Of a stretch of DNA of 10,187 nucleotides, positions 1 to 6,242 are shown piece after piece. Numbering within the stretch: position 1 is the stretch's first letter; the number at the start of each line of letters is the position of its first letter. This DNA is from CAZBQG01 sp964493945. GTDB taxonomy: Bacteria; Pseudomonadota; Alphaproteobacteria; Rhodospirillales; UBA2165. The translations under genes were made by a program, and so were the position numbers. Below the pieces are notes generated by a model that saw only the letters and a list, made by a program, of their open reading frames with translations, did not search any database and was not told where the DNA came from. The stretch covers positions 1-10,187 of the forward strand of contig CAZBQG010000160.1 of the NCBI GenBank assembly GCA_964493945.1, written 5' to 3'.

Positions 1-808
1 CCCGGATAAACCCTTGGGCGGTCATGATTTCCGCCACTTTTGGCGCCATATCCCGGCCCACCTCCAGAAATAAACCACCACGGGGGTGCAAAAGCCCGCC
101 CGCCTGGGGCACTAATCGGCGGTATTCATCCAGCCCGTCGGGCCCGCCATCCAGCGCCTCGAGGGGCTCGTACAGCCTTATTTCGGGAGGCAGGCTAGCC
201 AACTCATGACCCGCCACATAGGGGGGGTTGGCAAGAATGATATGAAAGTACCGGTCCAGCCCCGCCCCCCAATCACCCAGGGCAAACCCGGCCCGTCCGT
301 CCAATTCCAACGCCCGGGCGTTCCGGCGGGCCAGCGCAAGCGCCTCGGGGCTGATATCCGTGCCGAGGCCCCGGGCCCGGGGCAATTCACTTAGAAGGGC
401 CAGCAACAGGGCACCGCTGCCCGTACCCATATCCAGGATATCCAGTTCCTCATCCAACCGGCCGCCGCCCAGCCAATCCAGCACCGCCTCGATCAGGCTT
501 TCGCTGTCCGGGCGGGGCGTCAGGGTATGTTTGTCCACCTGGAAAGGCAGGCTCCAGAATTCCTTGACGCCCAAAATATGCGCCATGGGTTCATGGGCCA
601 AGCGGCGCTCAACCAGTTCATGGATGCGGGCCAGCTCATTGGGACCAAGAATGCGTTCCGGGTGGGCCAGGACGGCGCCCATTTCGAGGCCCAGCGCATG
701 GGCCACAAGCAAACGCCCGTTCAGCCTGGAACTTTCGGAGCCTGCCCCGGCCAGCCGCTCTGAGATGCTGTTCAACTCCGCCCCCAGGGAGGCATCCCCG
801 CTGGTCAC
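1..808 (-). CDS. prmC: Release factor glutamine N5-methyltransferase PrmC (3' end cut by window edge)
   Basis: PrmC (HemK) transfers a methyl group from S-adenosylmethionine to the glutamine of the GGQ motif of release factors, which improves peptide release. The visible 269 codons read openly from a GTG at 808; the family is usually about 280–290 residues, so only a short C-terminal piece is missing. The N-terminal helical domain (about 1–90) contains EFWSLPF at 83–89, followed by TPRPDSE (97–103). The Rossmann methyltransferase fold follows, with the SAM loop DMGTGSG at 126–132, an acidic D151 suited to the ribose, and the substrate-binding NPPY at 194–197. The GTG overlaps the prfA stop by four bases (GTGA), so the methyltransferase is probably translationally coupled to its own substrate gene. 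No other in-frame start keeps the N-terminal domain. The identification is firm; the exact start is inferred from the overlap. Confidence 0.95.
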   Translation of the reverse strand, partial: MTSGDASLGAELNSISERLAGAGSESSRLNGRLLVAHALGLEMGAVLAHPERILGPNELARIHELVERRLAHEPMAHILGVKEFWSLPFQVDKHTLTPRPDSESLIEAVLDWLGGGRLDEELDILDMGTGSGALLLALLSELPRARGLGTDISPEALALARRNARALELDGRAGFALGDWGAGLDRYFHIILANPPYVAGHELASLPPEIRLYEPLEALDGGPDGLDEYRRLVPQAGGLLHPRGGLFLEVGRDMAPKVAEIMTAQGFIR

Positions 809-1878
809 GTAACCTCGGCCAGACGTTCGGCCTGATCCTCGGTGGCCAGGGCATCGATGATCTGGTCCAATTCGCCGGCCATCACCTTGTCCAGCTGGTG
901 CATGGTCAGACCGATGCGGTGATCGGTCACCCGGCCTTGGGGAAAATTATAGGTGCGGATGCGTTCCGACCGGTCCCCCGATCCCACCTTGCTTTTGCGG
1001 TCCTGGGCCCGTTCGTCGGCCAGCTTGGACCGTTCGGTCTCATAAAGCCTGGCGCGCAGAATCTTCATCGCCTTGGCTCTGTTCTTGTGCTGGGACTTTT
1101 CATCCTGGCAGGAAACGACGATGCCCGATGGTGCATGGGTCAGGCGCACGGCGCTGTCGGTCTTGTTGACATGCTGGCCGCCGGCGCCCTGGGCGCGGAA
1201 GGTATCGACCCTCAGATCCTTGGGCTGGATATCGATATCCACCTCCTCGGCCTGTGGCAGCACTGCGACGGTCGCCGCCGATGTATGGATGCGGCCCTGG
1301 GATTCGGTTTCCGGAACCCGCTGCACCCGGTGCACGCCGCTTTCATATTTGAGGCGGGAAAAGACTCCGCGCCCGCCGATATCGGCTGTCGCCTCCTTGA
1401 CGCCGCCGATGCCGGTTTCGCTGAGTGCGATGATTTCCACCTTCCAGCCCTTGTCCTCTGCGTAACGCTGATACATGCGGAACAGATCGGCCGCGAACAA
1501 TGCAGCTTCATCGCCACCGGTGCCGGCCCGCACTTCTAAAATCGCGTTTCTTTCATCGGCCTCGTCCTTGGGCAGAAGCAGCAGTTTCAATTTATGATCC
1601 AGATCGGGCAGGGTCCGTTTGAGGGCCAGGAATTCCTCCTCGGCCATGGCCTTTACCTCTTCGTCGCTTTCCTCGCTGCTCATGAGGCTTGCCAGATCGG
1701 CCATCTCTTCCTCGGCGGCGCGCAAATTCCCGACCGCCTGGACGATCTGTTCCAGGCCGGAAAATTCCTTTGAAATGCGGGCGAATTCAGTATTTTCGAG
1801 GCTGTTTTGCGAAGACAAAATCTGGCGCAATTCATCATGGCGCCCGATCACGCGGTCGAGCTTTTCCTCGAAACTCAC
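805..1878 (-). CDS. prfA: Peptide chain release factor 1 (RF1)
   Basis: RF1 recognises UAA and UAG stop codons in the ribosomal A site and triggers peptidyl-tRNA hydrolysis. The 357-residue product has the normal family length. An N-terminal helical domain covers about residues 1–110. The codon-recognition tripeptide of the PxT class is P189-E190-T191, within [20 protein letters not shown]. This marks RF1 rather than RF2, which has SPF. The catalytic GGQ is at 233–235 in [19 protein letters not shown], and its glutamine is the target of PrmC encoded just downstream. The start codon is GTG at 1878, inside a GTGA overlap with the stop of the hemA homologue. The N-terminus [10 protein letters not shown] is typical of the family and supports this start. 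No odd residues were noticed. Confidence 0.98.
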   Translation of the reverse strand: MSFEEKLDRVIGRHDELRQILSSQNSLENTEFARISKEFSGLEQIVQAVGNLRAAEEEMADLASLMSSEESDEEVKAMAEEEFLALKRTLPDLDHKLKLLLLPKDEADERNAILEVRAGTGGDEAALFAADLFRMYQRYAEDKGWKVEIIALSETGIGGVKEATADIGGRGVFSRLKYESGVHRVQRVPETESQGRIHTSAATVAVLPQAEEVDIDIQPKDLRVDTFRAQGAGGQHVNKTDSAVRLTHAPSGIVVSCQDEKSQHKNRAKAMKILRARLYETERSKLADERAQDRKSKVGSGDRSERIRTYNFPQGRVTDHRIGLTMHQLDKVMAGELDQIIDALATEDQAERLAEVT

Positions 1879-3152
1879 GACCCGTCTTCCCTGAGCCCGT
1901 AAAGTTCGCGGATGAGGGCGATCAGTTCTTCACTGGCCTCCGTGGTCGGCTCTTCCCCCTCGGTCATGCTTTGCAGCAGGGATAGGGGGTCTTTGATCAA
2001 TGCATCAGCCACCTGCGTGGCCGCGGCCGCGGCGTCATCGCCGGAATCGGCCAAAGCCTGGTCGCGGGTTTCATCGGCACGTCTTTGCAATTGATCCATC
2101 AGCCGGGTAATGCCGTCACCGCTTTGCCGCTCCAGGAAACCGCGGGCCTCCTCATTAACGATTTCCCAAGCCGATCCGGTTTCCGAAGCACCCTTGGAAT
2201 GGCCTTCCCGGGCAACCCGTTCCAGATCATCGATGGTATAGCGGAAAGCGTCGGCCAGCTCATCGACGATGGGCTCGATATCGCCGGGGATACCGATATC
2301 TAGAAGCAGAACCGGACGGTGGCGACGCGCCTTTATGGCAGCGGCGACCATGTCGCGGCTGATCACATAGCGCCGGGTGCTGACCGAACTGAGGACGATA
2401 TCGGCCGATTCCAGCAACTGGCCCAGATTTTCGATGGGCGCCACATGGCAATCGAAGGCCCGCCCGACCGCTTCGGCGCGGGCCTCGGACGGATGAGTGA
2501 CGACCAGATTGTCGAGCCCGATATCGCGCAAAAAACCCATGACCGCTTCGCCCATCTCGCCGCCGCCGATCAACAGGGCCGAGCGGCTGGCCAGATCACC
2601 GTGCAGATCGCTGGCCACTTGGCCCGCGGCACTGGCGATGGAAACCGCGCCATGTCCGATGCTGGTTTCCTCCCGGACCCTTTCGGCCACCCGGTAGGCA
2701 GCACCCAGCATGCTGTCCAGATCCTCGCCGCTCATGCCCGCTTCCCTGGCTGCGCAGTGGCTTTCCTCCAGCTCTTCCAGGATACGGCCATCGCCGATGA
2801 CCAGACCCTCGACCGCGGCGGTTACCGCGAACAAATGACGGATGGCGTCTTCGTCTTTTTTCACATAAGTGTGCTCACCCACATCATCCGCCGTGGCGCC
2901 GGCATGATCGGCCATGATCTTAGTGATGCCTTCCGCCGCCCGCTCGCAATCCTCGGGCAGGGCGAGAATGTCGACCCGCTCGCTGGTGGCCAGGATCATG
3001 GCCTGGCGGATATCCAAAAGGCGCAACCTTTCGAAAAAGCCGGGGCGCGACGTATCGTCGATGAACATCTTGTCGCGGAGCCCCATGGAAGACGAGCGGT
3101 GATCGGTGCCGACCACCAGGGTGCGTGAGCTTTGATGGGGTGAGGGGGCCAT
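1875..3152 (-). CDS. hemA: Glutamyl-tRNA reductase family protein with the catalytic cysteine replaced by serine
   Basis: True glutamyl-tRNA reductase (C5-pathway HemA) reduces glutamyl-tRNA to glutamate-1-semialdehyde with NADPH, using a cysteine nucleophile. This 425-residue product aligns over the whole family length and, from memory of the E. coli protein, without gaps at +7 through the first 120 residues. Retained features are GTDHR (15–19), Arg59, His106 (E. coli His99), [15 protein letters not shown] (158–172), the Rossmann loop GGGEMG (196–201) and a C-terminal helical domain (about 340–395). Changed features are STCNRTE, which is ATSERVD with Ser57 for Cys50; GEPQILGQ, which is GDGRILEE (120–127); the NADPH-side NRT, which is HPS (220–222); VPRD, which is IPGD (288–291); and LIHAPT, which is LIKDPL (385–390). 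The reading frame is intact, with 14 bp to hisS and a GTGA overlap into prfA, so it is expressed rather than decayed. I expect it lacks normal reductase activity; its actual role is unknown. In alphaproteobacteria the name hemA usually means ALA synthase, which this is not. The Shine-Dalgarno site is weak. Confidence 0.9.
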   Translation of the reverse strand: MAPSPHQSSRTLVVGTDHRSSSMGLRDKMFIDDTSRPGFFERLRLLDIRQAMILATSERVDILALPEDCERAAEGITKIMADHAGATADDVGEHTYVKKDEDAIRHLFAVTAAVEGLVIGDGRILEELEESHCAAREAGMSGEDLDSMLGAAYRVAERVREETSIGHGAVSIASAAGQVASDLHGDLASRSALLIGGGEMGEAVMGFLRDIGLDNLVVTHPSEARAEAVGRAFDCHVAPIENLGQLLESADIVLSSVSTRRYVISRDMVAAAIKARRHRPVLLLDIGIPGDIEPIVDELADAFRYTIDDLERVAREGHSKGASETGSAWEIVNEEARGFLERQSGDGITRLMDQLQRRADETRDQALADSGDDAAAAATQVADALIKDPLSLLQSMTEGEEPTTEASEELIALIRELYGLREDGS

Positions 3153-3166
3153 GGTCCGGCTATCGG

Positions 3167-4411
3167 TTATCTAAATCGCCCAAGATTGGTTTCCAGATCA
3201 TCCAGACCCACCTCGCTTTGATCGCCCGTATCCATATCGCGGACCGTGCAGGCATTCCGGGCCAGCTCGTCCTCGCCAACAATAACGGCCGCGCGGGCAT
3301 TTATCTTGTTGGCCCGTTTCATGCGCTTGGACAGGTTACCCGAATATCCTAAATCGACGCAAAACCCTTTATGGCGGAGGCGCCCGGTGAGGCTGAAGGC
3401 AATTTCCACTGCCTCTGCCCCGACGGGGATGACGACCAGCGGTCGGTCGGCGGGTGGCGCGTCGCCGATGAGCATGGCCAGGCGTTCGACCCCAGCAGCC
3501 CAACCGGTGCCAGGGGTCTGAGGCCCGCCCATCTGGGAGATCAGCCCGTCATAACGCCCACCGGCCAGAACGGCGCCCTGGGCACCCAGCGCATCGGTGG
3601 TGAATTCAAAGGCGGTGTGGCAATAATAATCCATGCCCCGCACCAGACGTGGATTGATCTCGTAATCCACACCCAAGGCATCAAGCCCGGCCCGCAATTT
3701 TTCAAAAAACTCTGACGAAGCCTGGTTCAAATTTTCGCTGAGCAGGGGGGCTTCGGCCATTATGGCGCGGTCGTTTTCGGCCTTGCTGTCGAAAATGCGC
3801 AAGGGATTCTCCGCAAGCCTGCGCTGGCTGTCACCGGAAAGCTCATCGCGGTGATCGGACAGATATTCGACCAGCCGGGCCCGGTAGGCAGTGCGGCTTT
3901 CCCCGTCGCCCAGGCTATTCAATTCAAGCTGAACTTTATCGCCAACGCCCAAGCCATCCAGCAGATGGTGGCCAAGGGCGATGACTTCCGCGTCCGCTTG
4001 GGCCCCGGCCACGCCCAAAAGCTCCACGCCCACCTGATTGAACTGGCGCCGCCGGCCCTTTTGCGGGCGTTCATAGCGGAACATGGGACCCCGGTAGAAA
4101 AGCTTGAGCGGCAAGCTGCCGGACAGCCCACCTGAAATAAATGCGCGGGCGACACCCGCCGTTCCTTCGGGCCTGAGGGTTACGGATTCTCCGCCCCGGT
4201 CATCAAAGCTGTACATTTCCTTGCTGGCGATATCCGATGTCTCGCCCAGGGTGCGGGCGAACACGTCGGTGAATTCGAATATGGGTGTGGAGATTTCGCC
4301 GAAGCCGTAAAGCCCGGCAATATGGCGGGCGGTTTCCTCGACCAGACGATGCAGCCGGCTTTCGCCGGGCAGAACATCCTGGGTACCACGCACGGGCTTC
4401 AAGTCAGGCAT
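3167..4411 (-). CDS. hisS: Histidyl-tRNA synthetase
   Basis: HisRS charges tRNA-His with histidine in the cytoplasm as a class II homodimer. The 414-residue product has the usual bacterial length. It opens with PDLKPVRGTQDVLP, the normal family start. Motif 1 lies around 38–70. Motif 2 covers RGPMFRYERPQKGRRRQF (107–124) followed by NQVGVE. The histidine-binding LVRGMDYY is at 256–263, AGGRYDGL at 283–290 and motif 3, TGWAAGVERLAML, at 302–314. An anticodon-binding domain fills about 323–414. The motif-2 loop resembles the ordinary bacterial form, not the divergent HisRS described for some alphaproteobacteria, so the cognate tRNA-His probably keeps its extra 5' G (inference). I chose the ATG at 4411 because GGGGGA lies 7 nt upstream; a GTG at 4426 would add five residues with no clear ribosome site. 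The rodZ-like gene is about 97 bp upstream. Confidence 0.97.
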   Translation of the reverse strand: MPDLKPVRGTQDVLPGESRLHRLVEETARHIAGLYGFGEISTPIFEFTDVFARTLGETSDIASKEMYSFDDRGGESVTLRPEGTAGVARAFISGGLSGSLPLKLFYRGPMFRYERPQKGRRRQFNQVGVELLGVAGAQADAEVIALGHHLLDGLGVGDKVQLELNSLGDGESRTAYRARLVEYLSDHRDELSGDSQRRLAENPLRIFDSKAENDRAIMAEAPLLSENLNQASSEFFEKLRAGLDALGVDYEINPRLVRGMDYYCHTAFEFTTDALGAQGAVLAGGRYDGLISQMGGPQTPGTGWAAGVERLAMLIGDAPPADRPLVVIPVGAEAVEIAFSLTGRLRHKGFCVDLGYSGNLSKRMKRANKINARAAVIVGEDELARNACTVRDMDTGDQSEVGLDDLETNLGRFR

Positions 4412-4418
4412 TTGGTTT

Positions 4419-4424
4419 TCCCCC
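4419..4424 (-). promoter_or_regulatory. Ribosome binding site for hisS
   Basis: GGGGGA on the minus strand ends 7 nt before the ATG at 4411. It lies inside the extended reading frame that would begin at the GTG at 4426, which is the main reason for preferring the ATG as the hisS start. Confidence 0.6.
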
Positions 4425-4460
4425 ACCCAAGGGTGTAATCATGCAACGAAAAGGTTAGAG

Positions 4461-4479
4461 GGGCCGGCGCACCCGGCCC
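4461..4479 (-). terminator. GC-rich hairpin between rodZ and hisS (weak terminator or attenuator candidate)
   Basis: GGGCCGG at 4461–4467 pairs perfectly with CCGGCCC at 4473–4479 around a five-base loop. On the minus strand it lies about 30 nt after the rodZ stop and about 50 nt before the hisS start. No uridine run follows directly; a short TTTT comes roughly ten bases later. It is therefore not a standard intrinsic terminator. It may only dampen readthrough or stabilise mRNA ends. Confidence 0.3.
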
Positions 4480-4508
4480 TGGCTTGTTGGGGCGGGTGGC
4501 TTGAGCAG

Positions 4509-6000
4509 TTATTCTATGACTGCTGCGCCCTTGCGCAACAGTTCCGCCTTCAGCGCCACATGGCGACGCACCGTACCCGGCGGGCCGATGGCCGGCATGA
4601 CCTCCCCATCGACGATGATTTCCAGGGCACTGGCATTTCCCGTAAGCAAGGTCAGGCCGGGCTGTTTGGGCACCATGTAGCTGTCGCCGCCGCGCATTAG
4701 ACGGGTCATGATCAGTTGATTGGCATTGTTGTCCCTGATCTGCACCCAGCTATCCAATTTGGCCTTAACGATGATCTCCGGGCCGGTATTCGCGGCGATT
4801 TCGGCTTGCGTCGGGGCGGGTTGGGCGTCATCCAGTGCGGCGGGGCTTTCCCCGCCGGTTTCGCGGCTGGCCAATTCTGTATTTTTCTGGTCCGTATTTT
4901 CCTGAGCGGGCGCCGCCTGAATCACTTTTTCGGCCTCGGTTTGAGGCTCGGATTGTGGCGCGGTTTGGGGTTCAGCCTGAACCTGATTGTCGGTCTCCGG
5001 TGCCGGGGCCGAATTTTCCACCACTTCGGTGCCTTCGGTCACTGGGGTGGCGGCCACCGGCTTCGAGGGCTCAGTAACCTCTGTGGTGGTTGGTTCGGGA
5101 GCAGGCGCCCGAACCTGTGAAACCGGTTCGGTTACTGCTACTGTTTTCTCCGGCGTCGCTGCCGCCTCTTCGGCCTTGGGCGCGGGCTCTTCCGCGTTTG
5201 GTGCCGGTTCCGGCTCTTGCGGCTTCTCAGCCGCGACAGCTTTGACACGGGGAGGCTCGGTGACGGTAGGCTCGGTGACGGTAGGCTCGGTGACGGTAGG
5301 CTCGGTGACGGTAGGCTCGGTGNNNNNNNNNNNNNNNNNNNNNNNNNNNNNNNNNNNNNNNNNNNNNNNNNNNNNNNNNNNNNNNNNNNNNNNNNNNNNN
5401 NNNNNNNNNNNNNNNNNNNNNNACGGTAGGCTGGGCGCTTACCGGACCAGGAGCCGCGACGGCTTCGCTGGGTGCGGGGCTTCCAAGGGTAGAGAAATTC
5501 TGTTCCGCGCTTGGTTTGCCATCCAATTTCCCGGCCAATTTCTGGGGAAGCTGGGAGACCCGCTGGTTATCGAAACTGTCCTGACTGGAAACGTAATACC
5601 AGCTGCCGTAACCAAGGGCGGCAATCACAAGGCCGATCATCAGAATGGCGCCACCGGGCACGCCATGTTCGGGAGCCACGGCGGGGAAATAAAGGGAAGG
5701 CGGACCTTCCGGGTTGTTGCTTTCAGCCTTGAATCTTTTCACCACCTCTTCTTCGTCGAGACCCAGATATTTCGCATAGGCGCGCATGAAGCCAAGGGAG
5801 TAAATAGAGCCGGGCAGTTCCTCGAAACGCCCTTCCTCAATGGCCTGCAGATAGACCTTGCGGATGCGCAGGATGCCGGACACGTCTTGCAGGGACGTGC
5901 CACGCCTTTCCCTGAAGGCCTTAAGAATGCCTCCAATGCCGCCGTCCTTGTCTCCGGAATCGGAGATTTCCATTTCCAGCGGAAAATTTATATTAGTCAT
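4509..6000 (-). CDS. rodZ: RodZ-like cytoskeletal/cell-shape protein (HTH–TM–DUF4115), interrupted by an assembly gap
   Basis: RodZ is a bitopic inner-membrane protein that links MreB filaments to the cell-wall elongation machinery. The first 192 codons encode a Cro/CI-like helix-turn-helix domain (about 22–92), used in RodZ for MreB contact, then a transmembrane segment near 117–138. A long Pro/Glu/Thr/Val-rich linker follows, with tandem PTVTE repeats. The C-terminus (about 4509–4790) has the DUF4115 signature: KLDSWVQIRD, TGNASALEIIVDGE and a VRR near the end. Codons lie in different nominal frames on either side of the 100 Ns at 5323–5422, but both sides read PTVTE. The flanks join in frame if the gap is 0 or a multiple of 15 bases, giving at least 463 residues. 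This is one gene, not two. The ATG at 6000 is assumed; Met10 (codon at 5973) is an alternative. Synteny with hisS matches rodZ of other proteobacteria, but ispG is absent from between them. Confidence 0.88.
5254..5322 (-). repeat. 15-bp tandem repeat encoding PTVTE
   Basis: Four perfect copies of GGCTCGGTGACGGTA (plus-strand reading) fill 5254–5313, and nine bases of a fifth run into the N gap. The sequence right of the gap (5423 onward) resumes with ACGGTAGG, which completes the interrupted unit exactly. Read on the minus strand in the rodZ frame, each unit adds Pro-Thr-Val-Thr-Glu to the periplasmic linker. Because the unit is a multiple of three, copy-number change lengthens or shortens the linker without a frameshift. 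Confidence 0.95.
5323..5422. other. Assembly gap (100 Ns) inside the rodZ tandem repeat
   Basis: Exactly 100 Ns, the conventional placeholder for a gap of unknown size. The flanks are two parts of one 15-bp repeat unit. A literal 100-base insert would break the rodZ frame, so the true length is most simply 0 or a multiple of 15. The gap probably reflects failure to assemble through the repeat. Confidence 0.95.
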
Positions 6001-6139
6001 GACATTCCGGATATTCTTGGCCCCAACCCGCTAAAAGAGGCCCTTATTTCAATTAAACTGGGGCGTTCCACCATAATTTTGAACGGCCGCAACCCAAACC
6101 CACGCCAGCTTACCGCGTTTACTATAAGATACACCACCT

Positions 6140-6167
6140 TTTAAAAGGTTTTTAATCCATCTGTCAA
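6140..6167 (-). promoter_or_regulatory. Candidate sigma-70-type promoter for rodZ–hisS and downstream genes
   Basis: On the minus strand a perfect TTGACA (6162–6167) is followed after 16 bases by TTTAAA (6140–6145; 4 of 6 to TATAAT). It sits in the AT-rich part of the spacer, about 140 bp before the rodZ start, and would leave a long 5' leader. Nothing else in the spacer looks better. A later TATAGT (6121–6126) lacks a matching upstream hexamer. Confidence 0.45.
6141..6155. promoter_or_regulatory. TTAA-N7-TTAA box, possible CtrA binding site
   Basis: TTAA (6141–6144), seven bases, TTAA (6152–6155) matches the full CtrA recognition pattern of alphaproteobacteria. It falls between the −35 and −10 hexamers of the rodZ promoter candidate, where a bound regulator would more likely repress. 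It also overlaps a perfect 14-bp palindrome ACCTTTTAAAAGGT (6136–6149). The region is AT-rich, so chance occurrence is possible. Confidence 0.35.
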
Positions 6168-6242
6168 AGAAATTTACGCCTTATCTTATTGCTTTAAGTT
6201 TGTTGGTTTAGTTATTTGACTCAAGACTCTATAAGCTTTTCC

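Larger units (their letters stand above)
6001..6242. other. Intergenic spacer between ptsP and rodZ
   Basis: No credible gene was seen on either strand. The part next to ptsP (about 6120–6242) is clearly more AT-rich than the surrounding genes and holds the promoter and TTAA box. The part next to rodZ would be its 5' leader and contains a CGTTC/GAACG inverted pair (6064–6068 and 6081–6085) of doubtful meaning. No intrinsic terminator is visible after ptsP, so readthrough from ptsP into rodZ remains possible. Confidence 0.7.

Noticed and set aside
2946..2948. Cys69 as a substitute nucleophile in the HemA-like protein
   Set aside because: It lies 12 residues beyond the conserved catalytic position, outside the motif, and nothing shows that it could reach the active site.
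2319..3128. Plus-strand open frame opposite the hemA homologue
   Set aside because: Shadow frame; the minus strand aligns along the whole GluTR family length.
4412..4426. Upstream GTG start for hisS (five extra residues)
   Set aside because: The extension covers the best ribosome binding site, and HisRS proteins normally begin close to the PVRGT motif.
5227..6000. A shorter rodZ product ending in a YRHRA repeat tail, and a separate gene at 4509–5057
   Set aside because: Both arise from treating the 100 Ns as real length. With the repeat frame restored, HTH, TM, linker and DUF4115 form one protein.
4987..6144. Long plus-strand open frame with GSVTV-type repeats
   Set aside because: It is the antisense of rodZ, passes through the N gap, and its repeats are the reverse reading of the PTVTE units. 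No domain is recognisable.
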